This document shows, piece by piece, positions 34,646 through 43,650 of a stretch of DNA of 64,000 nucleotides. Positions within the stretch are counted from its first letter, which is position 1; each line of letters opens with the position of its first letter. The position numbers and the translations under genes were made by a program. The notes below the pieces were generated by a model. That model worked only from the letters and a program-made list of their open reading frames with translations. It was not told the DNA's origin and did no database searches. Origin of the DNA: CAJCJE01 sp963818685 (GTDB taxonomy: Bacteria; Actinomycetota; Actinomycetes; Mycobacteriales; Pseudonocardiaceae); contig CAWFTJ010000003.1 of the NCBI GenBank assembly GCA_963818685.1, positions 62,001-126,000 of the forward strand, written 5' to 3'.

Positions 34646-35421
34646 GCGGCGTCCTCCTGTGACAGGGCGCCGGTCATCGCGCCGACCAGGTCTTCCAGGG
34701 TCGCGTCCTTGGCGACGAACCGGGCGACCCGCCTGCCGAGTCGCATCACCTCGACGCGGTCCGCCACCGAGAGCACCTCGGGCATGTTGTGGCTGATCAG
34801 CACTACCGCGATGCCGGTGTCGCGGACTTTGCGGATCACGTCGAGCACGCGCTCGCGTTGCACGACGCCGAGTGCGGCGGTGGGCTCGTCCATGAACACG
34901 ACCTTGCTGGCCCACACGACCGAGCGCGCCACCGCGACGCTCTGCCGCTGGCCACCGGAGAGCGAGCCGATCGACACGTCGATGTCCTGCAACTGCACGC
35001 CGAGCGTGGCGAACTCGTCGGCCGCCTGCTTGCGCATGGCCTTCTTGTCCAGCATGCCCAGCGCGCCGAGGATGCCCTTGCGGCGCAGTTCGCGGCCGAG
35101 GAACAGGTTCGCGGCCGGGTCGAGATCCGGCGCGACCGCCAGGTCCTGGTACACGGTCTCGATGCCGTGCTCGCGAGCGGCTGTCGGCGAGTCGAGGTGG
35201 ATCGGCCTGCCGTCGAGCAGGATCTCGCCGGAATCCGGGATCTCCGCGCCGGAAAGGCACTTCACCATCGTCGACTTGCCGGCACCGTTGTCACCGATCA
35301 GCGCGACGACCTCGCCCTGCCGGGCGGTGAACGACGCACCGCGCAACGCCTCGACCGAGCCGTAGCGCTTCACCAGGTTGCGAGCTTCGAGCGCGATCTC
35401 GGAGCCCGAATTTTCCGTCAT
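34642..35421 (-). CDS. Sugar ABC transporter ATP-binding protein, single domain (FrcA-like)
   Basis: 259 residues. Walker A ALIGDNGAGKSTMVKCLSG, Q-loop YQDLAV, signature SIGSLSGGQRQSVAVAR, Walker B VVFMDEPTAALG and switch His in VLISHNMP. One nucleotide-binding domain, unlike the double RbsA/XylG type, so the FrcA subgroup (fructose, mannose, ribose uptake) is the closest match. Starts 1 nt after manA stops. Confidence 0.94.
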   Translation of the reverse strand: MTENSGSEIALEARNLVKRYGSVEALRGASFTARQGEVVALIGDNGAGKSTMVKCLSGAEIPDSGEILLDGRPIHLDSPTAAREHGIETVYQDLAVAPDLDPAANLFLGRELRRKGILGALGMLDKKAMRKQAADEFATLGVQLQDIDVSIGSLSGGQRQSVAVARSVVWASKVVFMDEPTAALGVVQRERVLDVIRKVRDTGIAVVLISHNMPEVLSVADRVEVMRLGRRVARFVAKDATLEDLVGAMTGALSQEDAA

Positions 35422-35422
35422 C

Positions 35423-36487
35423 TCAGCTATCTCCCTGGGAATCCGGGGCAGGCGGACGACAGCGCACCATGATCAGCTCACCATCCACAGTAGACGATCC
35501 AGCAGCGTGTGGCACCACGGCGGTGTCGCCCTTGCGCAGTTCGAGCACACCGCCGTGTTCAGTGCTCAGCCTGCCGCTGCCGTCCAGCGCGACCAGCACC
35601 GAGAATCCGGGATCCAACTCGACCGGAGCCTTGACCTGCAACCGTTCCGCGCGGAAGAACGAGGCAGCAGCGTCGTCGAACAGCGGCACCACCGGCTGTG
35701 CGTCGCCAGCCGTGTGCCGCACGATGCGCTCAAGCCGGTCCGCGTCCCAACCGCTGCGGTCCACCGCGCCCAGTGCCGTTTCGAAGCCGATGCCAAGGTG
35801 CGCGGCCTCGGCGTCGTCGAGGAAGCCCTGCCACTCCAGGGTGATGGAGAAGTCGGTCGGCTGCTGGAGTTCGACGATGAACACGCCCGCACCGATCGCG
35901 TGCGGCAGGCCGGACGGGATCAGCACGGTGTCGCCGGGCGCCACGGTGATCTTGTTCAGCGAACCCAGCATCGCATCGCGGTCCTGCCCTGCCACCCAGT
36001 CCGCCAGCTCCGCCGCGTCGATGTCCTTCTGGAAACCGGCATACACAGTCGGCTCCGCGCCCGATGTCCCGATCACCGCCCACGCCTCGGTCTTGCCGAA
36101 ATGGGATCCGAAGTGCTCCCGCGCGAAGGAGTTGGAGGGGTGCAGGTGCACCGGCAGCCGCTGGCCCGCGTCGAGCAGCTTCACCAGCAGCGCCGTGCTG
36201 GTGCCGAAGGCCGCGACGTGCTCCGCGCCCAGCCACGCCTCCGGAGCGGCCGCCACCGCGTCCCGGAGAAACCGCCCGTCGGGCAGCGTGGACAGGCCGT
36301 CGGTCTGTTTGCCGAACCTCGGCGTCGTCGACGCGACCCAGTCCTCCGGCCCGTACTCCGCGGCCGACTCCATACCGCGCAGCGCGGCGATCGCCGCACC
36401 ACCCTGGTAGAACTGTCGCGGCTGGTTCGCCGGCAGCACAACCGGGCGAGCGGCGACCGAGTAATCGGTCGTCGGCGATGAGTTCAT
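35423..36487 (-). CDS. manA: Mannose-6-phosphate isomerase, class I
   Basis: 354 residues; ATG 36487 overlaps the LacI stop (ATGA). Cupin-type isomerase: zinc ligands in LPVHLHPSNSFAREHF, GKTEAWAVIG (Glu) and SGLPHAIGAGVFIVELQQP (His). Interconverts mannose-6-P and fructose-6-P. Being inside the transporter operon, it indicates that the imported sugar, or its phosphorylated product, enters glycolysis through this reaction; mannose or fructose is a reasonable inference. No sugar kinase is in the operon. Confidence 0.93.
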   Translation of the reverse strand: MNSSPTTDYSVAARPVVLPANQPRQFYQGGAAIAALRGMESAAEYGPEDWVASTTPRFGKQTDGLSTLPDGRFLRDAVAAAPEAWLGAEHVAAFGTSTALLVKLLDAGQRLPVHLHPSNSFAREHFGSHFGKTEAWAVIGTSGAEPTVYAGFQKDIDAAELADWVAGQDRDAMLGSLNKITVAPGDTVLIPSGLPHAIGAGVFIVELQQPTDFSITLEWQGFLDDAEAAHLGIGFETALGAVDRSGWDADRLERIVRHTAGDAQPVVPLFDDAAASFFRAERLQVKAPVELDPGFSVLVALDGSGRLSTEHGGVLELRKGDTAVVPHAAGSSTVDGELIMVRCRPPAPDSQGDS

Positions 36488-37518
36488 GAAGGGCTTACCT
36501 CTCCGGATCCTCGGGGTATCAGGCGCACCGGGGAGATCACCCGGTGCGGCGGCGAGTTGTCCCCTGACAACCGGGCGAACAACAACTCGGCGGCCGCCTT
36601 GCCGAGTGCCCCGGTGTCGTGTGCGATCACGCTGACCGGCGGGTCGAGCAGATCGGCGAGTTCGAAGTCGTCGAACCCGACCAGCGCTGGCCGGTTCGCC
36701 CTGTTGGCGAGGGCGCGCAGCACGTGCACGGTGATCCGGTTGTTGCCGCTCACCACCGCGGTCGCCGGTTCGGGGAGGTTCAGCACCCGGTCCAGGGCCG
36801 CGGCGATGCCGCGTTCGTCCGGTGCGCCCATGGTCACGAGGTCTTCGTCGAAGCGGATCTCGGCACGCGCGCAGCCCTCGCGGAAGCCACGAAGGCGCTC
36901 GCTCGCGGTGAAGATCGTGGCGGCGTCACCGAAGAAGGCGATCCTGCGGTGACCGTGGGCGGCGAGGTGGCGCACTGCCTCGACGGTGCCGCCGAGGTTG
37001 TCCACCAGCACGGTGTCCGCGACGATGTCGCCCGCTGGCCGGTCGAGAAACACCACCGGCATGCCGGCGTGGATCTCCGGGACCAGGTAGCCGTGCCGCA
37101 GGCCGGCCGGGACGACCAGCAGGCCGTCCACCCTGCGGGCGCAGAACTCCAGCGCGAGTTCGCGTTCCCGGTCCGGGTCCTCATCGGACGATCCGGTCAT
37201 CACGTGCCGGCCGAACTGTCGGGCGACCTCCTCGACGGCGCGGGTCAGCACCGAGTAGAAGGGGTTGGCGACGTCCTCAAGGAGTAGCCCGATGGTTCCG
37301 GTCGAGGAGCCCCTGCGCAGGTTGCGGGCCCCGAGATTGCGGCGGAAGCCCAGCTGGTCGATGGCGGCGAGCACGCGCGCGGCAGTCGTCGGGTGCACGC
37401 CGGTCTCGCCGTTGACCACCCGCGACACGGTCTTGAGGCTCACGCCGGCCAGGCGAGCCACGTCGTTCATGGTGGCGCGCCGCACTCGGCCCGATCCGGC
37501 ATTCGACAACGTTGTCAT
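36484..37518 (-). CDS. LacI-family repressor of the sugar transport operon
   Basis: 344 residues from ATG 37518; a GTG at 37545 would add nine residues. N-terminal helix-turn-helix and hinge: ATMNDVARLAGVSLKTVSRVVNG and QLGFRRNLGARNLRRG (split here to show motif parts). The sugar-binding core has GTIGLLLEDVANPFYSVL, GLLVVPAGL, PVVFLDRPAG and ALVGFDDFELADLLDPPVSV. Two palindromes of the type it should bind flank its start (37505, 37607). First gene of a five-gene operon with 4-nt or smaller junctions up to the permease. Confidence 0.93.
   Translation of the reverse strand: MTTLSNAGSGRVRRATMNDVARLAGVSLKTVSRVVNGETGVHPTTAARVLAAIDQLGFRRNLGARNLRRGSSTGTIGLLLEDVANPFYSVLTRAVEEVARQFGRHVMTGSSDEDPDRERELALEFCARRVDGLLVVPAGLRHGYLVPEIHAGMPVVFLDRPAGDIVADTVLVDNLGGTVEAVRHLAAHGHRRIAFFGDAATIFTASERLRGFREGCARAEIRFDEDLVTMGAPDERGIAAALDRVLNLPEPATAVVSGNNRITVHVLRALANRANRPALVGFDDFELADLLDPPVSVIAHDTGALGKAAAELLFARLSGDNSPPHRVISPVRLIPRGSGEVSPS
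37505..37516. promoter_or_regulatory. LacI-type operator overlapping the regulator's own start
   Basis: Perfect palindrome GACAACGTTGTC lies within the first codons after ATG 37518. It matches the core of the second site at 37607 (GACAA-N2-TTGTC), so autorepression by steric block is likely. Confidence 0.65.
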
Positions 37519-37606
37519 CGCCGGGGATTGGACACCCATCAACACCCGCTTGTCAACGGTTTGCCGGGTCCACCAGCCGATTTCGCCCGGTCGCGGCCGT
37601 CCCGTT

Positions 37607-37620
37607 TGACAAGGTTGTCA
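37607..37620. promoter_or_regulatory. Second LacI-type operator upstream of the operon
   Basis: TGACAAGGTTGTCA: six-base arms around GG, centred 103 bp from the 37505 site. The position, in the gap between the MarR gene stop and the LacI gene, fits a second operator or DNA-looping partner. A TTGACA-like -35 sequence lies between them at 37551-37556 on the minus strand. Confidence 0.6.
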
Positions 37621-37649
37621 CTCGGCCTCGCCGACTGGTTGATCGCTGG

Positions 37650-38150
37650 TTAAACGAAGTCGCCCGAGGCTTTGCGCACCTTGACCAGCAGGTCGGTCAG
37701 GTTCGCGGTCTGCTTCTCGGACAGGCCGCGCAGGCCGAAATCGGCCTCGGTCACCGCGGCCGTCGCCTCGGCGCGCCGGGTGCGGCCCTCCTCGGTGATC
37801 TCCACCAGCGTGGTGCGCCGGTCCGTCGGGTGCGGGATGCGCTTGACAAGACCGTCCGCCTCCAGCCGGTCCACGATGTTGGTCACGCTGGTCGGATGCA
37901 GTTGCAGCCGTTGACCCATCACCCGCATGGGCAGGCTGCCGCGCCGCGAGAAGTACAGCAGCACAAGGGCTTCGTAGCGGGCGAAGGTCAGGCCGTGCGG
38001 CTTCAGCGCGGCGTCCACCGCGGACTGGAGGATCTGCTGGACCCGCATCACGCTGGTGACCGCGGCCATCACGCCGGACGGGCCGACCCGCTCCGCCCAC
38101 AGATCAGCCGCTCGGGCAATGGGGTCGAACGCGAGCGGCTGGTCGGTCAT
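37650..38150 (-). CDS. MarR-family transcriptional regulator
   Basis: 166 residues from ATG 38150. Winged-helix core: QILQSAVDAALKPHGLTF, ARYEALVLLYFSRRGSLPM, VMGQRLQLHPTSVTNIVDRL, EADGLVKRIPHPTDRRTTLV (wing with the conserved DxR), EITEEGRTR. Target and ligand unknown. Divergent from the thiamine-binding-protein gene with 136 bases between starts, the likeliest target. Confidence 0.92.
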   Translation of the reverse strand: MTDQPLAFDPIARAADLWAERVGPSGVMAAVTSVMRVQQILQSAVDAALKPHGLTFARYEALVLLYFSRRGSLPMRVMGQRLQLHPTSVTNIVDRLEADGLVKRIPHPTDRRTTLVEITEEGRTRRAEATAAVTEADFGLRGLSEKQTANLTDLLVKVRKASGDFV

Positions 38151-38241
38151 GGATGCGAAGTTACCAGCGAGTTTGTCGCTGCGGGAACCGGCCGCGTCCC
38201 GCGAGCGTCGGGATGCTGGCGGAGAATCGCGCAAACGTCCT

Positions 38242-38273
38242 ACCCGACACAAGATGCACCCGACACAAGATGC
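38242..38273. repeat. 16-nt tandem duplication before the thiamine-binding-protein gene
   Basis: ACCCGACACAAGATGC occurs twice without mismatch (38242-38257, 38258-38273), ending just before the AAAGGAG ribosome site. It may affect the leader or be a recent slippage event. Confidence 0.95.
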
Positions 38274-38286
38274 AAAGGAGTCGCAC

Positions 38287-38595
38287 GTGCTTGTCGCGTT
38301 CAGCGTGAGTCCCAACGCCAGTGCCGCCGACGGTGGCGTGAGCGAGGCGGTGGCCAGGGCGGTTCGAGTGGTACGCGAGTCCGGCCTGCCCAACTCGACC
38401 AATGCCATGTTCACCAACATCGAGGGCAGTTGGGACGAGGTCATGGACGTGGTGCGACGCGCGGTCGAGGCCGCAGGCGAGGGGAGCACGCGGGTCGGTC
38501 TCGTCCTCAAAGCGGACATTCGGCCTGGATACGATCACGGTCAGTTGGACGCCAAGGTCGAGCGGATCGAGGCGCACCTCGCCGAGAACGGGTAG
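38287..38595 (+). CDS. Thiamine-binding protein of the MTH1187/YkoF-like family
   Basis: 102 residues from GTG 38287, 6 nt after AAAGGAG. Opens with VLVAFSVSPNAS and has VSEAVARAVRVVRESGL, NAMFTNIEGSWDEVMDVV, and GLVLKADIRPGYDHG, the pattern of small ferredoxin-like proteins (former DUF77) that bind thiamine or hydroxymethylpyrimidine. Divergent from a MarR regulator. Cytoplasmic; the physiological role is not settled. Confidence 0.85.
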   Translation: MLVAFSVSPNASAADGGVSEAVARAVRVVRESGLPNSTNAMFTNIEGSWDEVMDVVRRAVEAAGEGSTRVGLVLKADIRPGYDHGQLDAKVERIEAHLAENG

Positions 38596-38852
38596 CCGCG
38601 AACGCGCGAAATATGCCGGTCGCGTAGTTGATCAATGCGCGGTGGATTCGCCGCGAATCGTCCAAGAAATCTCCCAGGTTCCTCGGGGTTTTCGCCCTTG
38701 TTGATCAAGGAACGCGGATTGACGGGGAATCGCCACCCGGGTGCGTGAATGAATGCCCCCAAGCGGGCCAATGCGGGTGCCAGCTGATCCGGTGACAATG
38801 GTCGTGGTTACTGTAGGGCTAACGGACGGATACTGACCGTCGTCGGGGAGGG

Positions 38853-40088
38853 GTGTTGATCCAAGCGACCGAGCGCACGTCGTACCGTGCGGTGTTCGCG
38901 TCCCGCGAGTTCCGCGCGCTGTGGTTCGCGCAGATCATGTCGGTCGCCGGCGATCGCCTCGCCCTGGTAGCCACGTCGCTGCTGGTCTACAGCCACACGC
39001 ACTCACCGATACTGACCGCGATCACCTACGCCTCGATCTACCTGCCCTGGTTGCTCGGCGGCCCGTTCCTGTCCGGACTGGCCGACCGCTTCCCGCGCAG
39101 AGTGGTCATGGTGATCTGCGACATCGCGCGTGCGCTGCTGGTCGCCGCCATGGTCCTGCCCGGCAACCCCGTGCTGGTCGTGGTCGTGCTGCTGTTCGTG
39201 GTCACCACCCTCCAGTCGCCGTTCCAGGCATCGCGCACCGCGATCGTGGCCGACGTGCTCAGCGGCGAGTCCTACGTGCTCGGCGTCGCGGTCACCAGAC
39301 TGACCAACCAGTTGGGTTACGTCGCCGGTTTCGCGGTCGGCGGCACCATCGTCGCGTTCTCCGGCACGAAGACCGCGCTGCTCATCGACTGCGCCACGTT
39401 CATCGCCTCCGCGCTGCTCGTCCGGTTCGGGGTGGCCAGCCGACCGGCGCCGATCGAGAAGGCCGCCCGGCCGTCGACCTGGGGAATGGTCACCTCGGGC
39501 GCGAAACTCGTCTTCGGCAGGCGCAAACTGCGGACATTGATGATGCTGGGCTGGCTCGCCGCGTTCTACGCGGTCCCCGAGGGCCTCGCCGCGCCGTACG
39601 CGTCGGGCTTCGGTGGTGGTCCGGTGGACACCGGTTTGGTGCTGGCCGCATTGCCGCTGGGCAGCGCGGCCGGCACATACTTCCTCGGCAAGCTGGTGCG
39701 CCCAACTCGGCGACTCCAGCTGATGGGCGGCCTTGCCATCGGGTCGTGCGCACCGCTGCTGCTGTGCGCACTGCGCCCTGGTCTCGTACTGTCTGTCGTG
39801 ATCCTCTTCGTCGCCGGGGCCGCTTCCGCCTTCCAGCTCTCGGCGAGTTCGGAGTTCGTGACCGCGGTACCGAACTCCTCCCGCGGTCAGGCATACGGTT
39901 TCGCGAACGCCGGGCTTGCCATCGGTCAGGGACTGTCGATCTCCCTTGCCGGTGCCTTGGCCGGTGCGCTGCCCGCGTCGTTGGTGATCGCAGTGAGCGG
40001 TGGGTTGGGGACCGTTATCGCGACCATGCTCGCGTTGAGCTGGCAACGACAGCCCGCCAATGGCATTGGCGCGTTACTGGTGGACTAG
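38853..40088 (+). CDS. MFS transporter
   Basis: 411 residues from GTG 38853. Twelve hydrophobic segments in two halves; N-terminal YRAVFASREFRALWFAQIMS and the loop 2-3 signature GLADRFPRRVVMV identify the major facilitator superfamily, in the branch near macrolide/multidrug exporters (Bcr- or MefA-like). Helix 8-9 loop has LGKLVRPTRRLQLMGGL. The substrate cannot be read. Preceded by a 257-nt gap in which no gene was seen; followed by a 298-nt gap. Confidence 0.9.
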   Translation: MLIQATERTSYRAVFASREFRALWFAQIMSVAGDRLALVATSLLVYSHTHSPILTAITYASIYLPWLLGGPFLSGLADRFPRRVVMVICDIARALLVAAMVLPGNPVLVVVVLLFVVTTLQSPFQASRTAIVADVLSGESYVLGVAVTRLTNQLGYVAGFAVGGTIVAFSGTKTALLIDCATFIASALLVRFGVASRPAPIEKAARPSTWGMVTSGAKLVFGRRKLRTLMMLGWLAAFYAVPEGLAAPYASGFGGGPVDTGLVLAALPLGSAAGTYFLGKLVRPTRRLQLMGGLAIGSCAPLLLCALRPGLVLSVVILFVAGAASAFQLSASSEFVTAVPNSSRGQAYGFANAGLAIGQGLSISLAGALAGALPASLVIAVSGGLGTVIATMLALSWQRQPANGIGALLVD

Positions 40089-40386
40089 ACCCGGCGTCCG
40101 AGTTCAGCGATCACCACTCATCTCGGGCCATAGCCCCTCCTTTCCGCACCCGCCGACCGTGTGCCGGCATCATGCCACCGTTCGCCGCTCCCCGTCAGAT
40201 GCGGTATTGGACAGTGGGAACCGGCACTTGGCCTTCGATCATTGTCGCATGTGCGATGCCATTGGTCATACGTCCGTCCGCCGGAATATCTTGTGCGGCA
40301 CGGATAACAATGGGATACGGCAAAGTCACGATCCGCGCTCGAAAGCGGTAAGGTGCCGCTGGGCAGCTGGGAAAGCCTCGGGGGGT
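40089..40386. other. Intergenic region with no gene found
   Basis: 298 bases between the MFS gene and the diguanylate cyclase gene. The frame of the cyclase stays open upstream to 40060, but the sequence there has no membrane-helix or domain character and lacks a ribosome site. The segment is less G/C-rich near 40280-40440, as expected of a promoter region. No convincing promoter or operator could be named. Confidence 0.5.
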
Positions 40387-41706
40387 GTGCCCGTGCTCCG
40401 AAAGTCGACGACAACAGCAAACAGTAACAATTCCGCGGCCGTGGTACACCGACTGTGGTCGGTACGGACCTGGCCGATGCGCCTGCTGTCCGCCCAGGTG
40501 CTCGGATTCATCGTCGCTGTCGAGATTCTCGCGATTGTCGCGGTGGTCTTTGCCGTTACGCACAGTGCTTTTCGATTGAAAGATCTCGCGCTCTGTAGTG
40601 GACTCCTGGTGTGCTGCATCGCCCTCGTCGAAGTGCGACGCAGAGTGTCGGTGCCCCAGCCGGGTAACGCGGTCGTCAAGGAACTCATCTCGATCTGGTG
40701 TCTGCCGATCGCGTTGATCCTGCCGCCCGCCTACGGGGTGCTCGCGCCGATCCCGCTGCTCGTGCTCACCCACCTGCGGGTGCACACCGGTGTCGCCTAC
40801 CGCCGCGTGTTCACCGCCGCCGCGATCATGCTCGCCTTCGGCGCGGCCGGACTGTCCTTTCGGGCCATCACCGGCGCCGGACTCAGCACGGTCGACGCGC
40901 CGTCGCTGCAGCACCTGCTGCCGTGGATCGGCGCGGTGCTCATCGCCGCCGTCGTCCGCTGGGCGGTCAACGTCTTCCTGGTCACCGCCGCCATCGCCAG
41001 CACGGCGAGCGACGTGCACTGGCCGCGACTGATCGTCAACAAGGACACCGCGTTCAGCGACCTGATGGAGATCAGCTTCGGCGTGATCACCACCTTCCTG
41101 CTCGCGGTGAACCCGCTGCTCATCCTGATCACCGTGCCGCCGGTGCTGATGCTGCAACGCACCGTCCAGTACGCGCAGCTGGTCGCGGCCGTGCGGCGGG
41201 ACTCCAAGACCGGCCTGCTCAACGCGGCAACCTGGGACCAGGAGGCGAGCAACGCGGTGCGCAGGGCGTCGCGGATCGGTGTGCCGCTGGCCATGCTGCT
41301 GCTGGACATCGACCACTTCAAGAAGGTCAACGACACCCTCGGTCACCTCGCCGGTGACCGGGTGTTGCTGGCGATCGCCAACACCCTGCCCGGCCAGTTG
41401 CGCAGGGGAGACCTGGTCGGCCGGTTCGGCGGCGAGGAGTTCGTGGTGCTGCTGCCGGACACGGACACCGAGGAGGCGTTCAACATCGCCGAACGGGTCC
41501 GGCTGATGATCGCGGACCTGGTGGTGTCGCTCGAAGGGCTGGACGAGGTGCCCATCGAGCAGACCAGCGTCACCGTGTCGATCGGCGTGTCCACGCTCAA
41601 CACCAGCGTGCACCACGACCACGCCGACCTGCTCGCCACCGCCGACCGCGCGCTCTACCGGGCCAAGGACCAGGGCCGCAACCAGGTCTGCATCGGCGTC
41701 AACTGA
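40387..41706 (+). CDS. Membrane diguanylate cyclase (GGDEF)
   Basis: 439 residues from GTG 40387 behind GGGG (GTG 40393 is also possible). N-terminal half: about six or seven membrane helices (FIVAVEILAIVAVVFAV, LIVLTHLR-like segments, WAVNVFLVTAAIAS, FGVITTFLLAVNPLLILI). C-terminal GGDEF domain: RDSKTGLLNAATW, LLLDIDHFKKVNDTLGH, and the active-site loop GRFGGEEFVVLLPD. An RxxD product-inhibition site (RRGD) sits five residues before GGEEF, so feedback by cyclic di-GMP is likely. It makes cyclic di-GMP from two GTP. No EAL domain. Confidence 0.92.
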   Translation: MPVLRKSTTTANSNNSAAVVHRLWSVRTWPMRLLSAQVLGFIVAVEILAIVAVVFAVTHSAFRLKDLALCSGLLVCCIALVEVRRRVSVPQPGNAVVKELISIWCLPIALILPPAYGVLAPIPLLVLTHLRVHTGVAYRRVFTAAAIMLAFGAAGLSFRAITGAGLSTVDAPSLQHLLPWIGAVLIAAVVRWAVNVFLVTAAIASTASDVHWPRLIVNKDTAFSDLMEISFGVITTFLLAVNPLLILITVPPVLMLQRTVQYAQLVAAVRRDSKTGLLNAATWDQEASNAVRRASRIGVPLAMLLLDIDHFKKVNDTLGHLAGDRVLLAIANTLPGQLRRGDLVGRFGGEEFVVLLPDTDTEEAFNIAERVRLMIADLVVSLEGLDEVPIEQTSVTVSIGVSTLNTSVHHDHADLLATADRALYRAKDQGRNQVCIGVN

Positions 41707-41768
41707 CCGCCGCCCGATTCACCTGGTTCGCTGAAGTGTCGCAGGCCACAGCCCTCCTGGCGTCGAAA

Positions 41769-41790
41769 AATAGTCGGACGTCCTACTATT
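41769..41790. promoter_or_regulatory. 22-bp near-perfect palindrome before icmA
   Basis: AATAGTCGGACGTCCTACTATT with 10 of 11 pairs matching, ending 39 nt before the icmA start. It differs from the GTTAC sites, so icmA seems to have its own operator. Which regulator binds is unknown. Confidence 0.6.
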
Positions 41791-41829
41791 GGTTGGCAGA
41801 GTGTCATGGAGACTCCTTGGAGGCACCGG

Positions 41830-43545
41830 ATGTCCGCCGACGACAGCATCGAAGCCGGCCGCGAGCGCTGGCAGGGCGCGTATCACGCCGCCGAGTCATC
41901 GGGCAAGGTCAGGGACGCCGACTTCACCACCCTCTCCGGCGTGCTCGTCGACCCGGTCTACGGCCCCCGGCCGGGGGAGACCGTCGAGAACTTCGATCGG
42001 ATCGGCTGGCCGGGCGAGTTCCCGTTCACCCGCGGCCTGCACGCCACCGGGTACCGGGGCAAGCCGTGGACCATCCGCCAGTTCGCCGGTTTCGGCAACG
42101 CCAAGCAGACCAACGAGCGCTACAAGATGCTGCTCGCTGGCGGCGGTGACGGGCTTTCGGTCGCCTTCGACATGCCCACCCTGATGGGCCGCGACTCGGA
42201 CGACCCGCGCAGCCTCGGCGAGGTCGGCCACTGCGGTGTGGCCATCGACTCTGCCGCCGACATGGAGGTGCTGTTCGCGGATATCCCGCTGGAGCAGGTC
42301 ACCACCTCGATGACCATCTCCGGCCCCGCGGTCCCGGTGTTCTGCATGTACCTGGTCGCGGCCGAGCGCCAGGGCGCGGACATCGGCAAGCTCAACGGCA
42401 CGCTGCAAACCGACATCTTCAAGGAGTACATCGCCCAGAAGGAGTGGCTGTTCGCACCGGAACCGCACCTGCGGCTGATCGGCGACCTGATGGCCTACTG
42501 CGGCGAGAACGTGCCAGCGTACAAGCCGCTTTCCGTGTCCGGTTACCACATCCGCGAGGCAGGGGCGACCGCGGCGCAGGAACTCGCCTACACCCTCGCA
42601 GACGGTTTCGGCTACGTGGAGCTCGGCCTCAGTCGAGGTCTGGACATCGAGAAGTTCGCGCCCGGCCTCAGTTTCTTCTTCGACGCGCACATCGACTTCT
42701 TCGAGGAGATCGCGAAGTTCCGCGCCGCAAGGCGGATCTGGGCGCGCTGGCTGCGCGACGTCTACGGCGCGCAGACCGCGAAGGCGCAGCAACTGCGCTT
42801 CCACACCCAGACCGCGGGCGTCTCGCTCACCGCGCAGCAGCCGGACAACAACATCGTGCGTACCGCGATCGAGGCGCTCGCCGCGGTCCTCGGCGGCACG
42901 AACTCCCTGCACACCAACGCCCTTGACGAGGTGCTCGCGCTGCCGAGCGAGAAGGCAGCGCACATCGCGCTGCGCACCCAGCAGGTGATCATGCAGGAGT
43001 CCGGCGTCACCAACGTGGCCGACCCGCTCGGCGGCTCCTGGTACGTGGAGGCGCTCACCGACAAGATCGAGGCCGACGCCGAGCAGATCTTCAGCCGGAT
43101 CAAGGATCTCGCCAAGCAGGCAGTGCCCAACGGGCAGTACCCGATCGGCGAGATGACCTCCGGCATCCTGCGCGGCATCGAGGACGGCTGGTTCACCGGC
43201 GAGATCGCCGACGCCGCGTTCGCCTACCAGCAGGCGCTGGAGAAGGGCGACAAGAAGATGGTCGGCGTGAACACGCTGGTCGACTCGGCAACCGACGATC
43301 TGGAGATCCTGCGGGTCAGCCACGAGGTCGAGCGGGAACAGAACCGGCTGCTCGCCAAGCGTAGGGCAGCGCGCGACGAGGACGCGGTCAAGCACGCCCT
43401 CGCCGACATGGTCGAGGTCGCCAAGGGCGATGGCAGCCTGATCGAGCCGATGCTCGCCGCGGTCCGCGTCGAGGCGACCCTCGGCGAGATCTGCGGCGCA
43501 CTGCGCGACGAGTGGGGCAGCTACACCGAGCCGGCCCGGTTCTGA
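41830..43545 (+). CDS. icmA: Isobutyryl-CoA mutase large subunit (IcmA)
   Basis: 571 residues. ATG 41830 is chosen because GGAGG lies 6 nt upstream; ATG 41806 would add eight residues. TIM-barrel mutase with no B12-binding domain, so it needs a separate small subunit (IcmB), which is not in this window. WTIRQFAGFGNA has Phe where methylmalonyl-CoA mutase has Tyr, and TDIFKEYIAQKEW has Gln at the place of the carboxylate-binding Arg; both mark the isobutyryl-CoA branch. Reversibly converts isobutyryl-CoA to n-butyryl-CoA, linking valine breakdown to butyryl/crotonyl-CoA and so to Ccr. A decayed copy of its 3' end lies at 46991. Confidence 0.94.
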   Translation: MSADDSIEAGRERWQGAYHAAESSGKVRDADFTTLSGVLVDPVYGPRPGETVENFDRIGWPGEFPFTRGLHATGYRGKPWTIRQFAGFGNAKQTNERYKMLLAGGGDGLSVAFDMPTLMGRDSDDPRSLGEVGHCGVAIDSAADMEVLFADIPLEQVTTSMTISGPAVPVFCMYLVAAERQGADIGKLNGTLQTDIFKEYIAQKEWLFAPEPHLRLIGDLMAYCGENVPAYKPLSVSGYHIREAGATAAQELAYTLADGFGYVELGLSRGLDIEKFAPGLSFFFDAHIDFFEEIAKFRAARRIWARWLRDVYGAQTAKAQQLRFHTQTAGVSLTAQQPDNNIVRTAIEALAAVLGGTNSLHTNALDEVLALPSEKAAHIALRTQQVIMQESGVTNVADPLGGSWYVEALTDKIEADAEQIFSRIKDLAKQAVPNGQYPIGEMTSGILRGIEDGWFTGEIADAAFAYQQALEKGDKKMVGVNTLVDSATDDLEILRVSHEVEREQNRLLAKRRAARDEDAVKHALADMVEVAKGDGSLIEPMLAAVRVEATLGEICGALRDEWGSYTEPARF

Positions 43546-43650
43546 GTCCAGTTCTTGCCGAGCGCAAATTTCGCCGTTCGTCCTAGGCGAAGCCGTCCCT
43601 CCCCGTAAGCTTCCGATGACTCAGCGGTACATCGGAGGCGGGGGGCGGCG

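Noticed and set aside
38541..38798. Candidate 85-codon minus-strand gene between thiamine-binding protein and MFS genes
   Set aside because: Overlaps the end of the thiamine-binding-protein gene, lacks a ribosome site and shows no recognisable motif.
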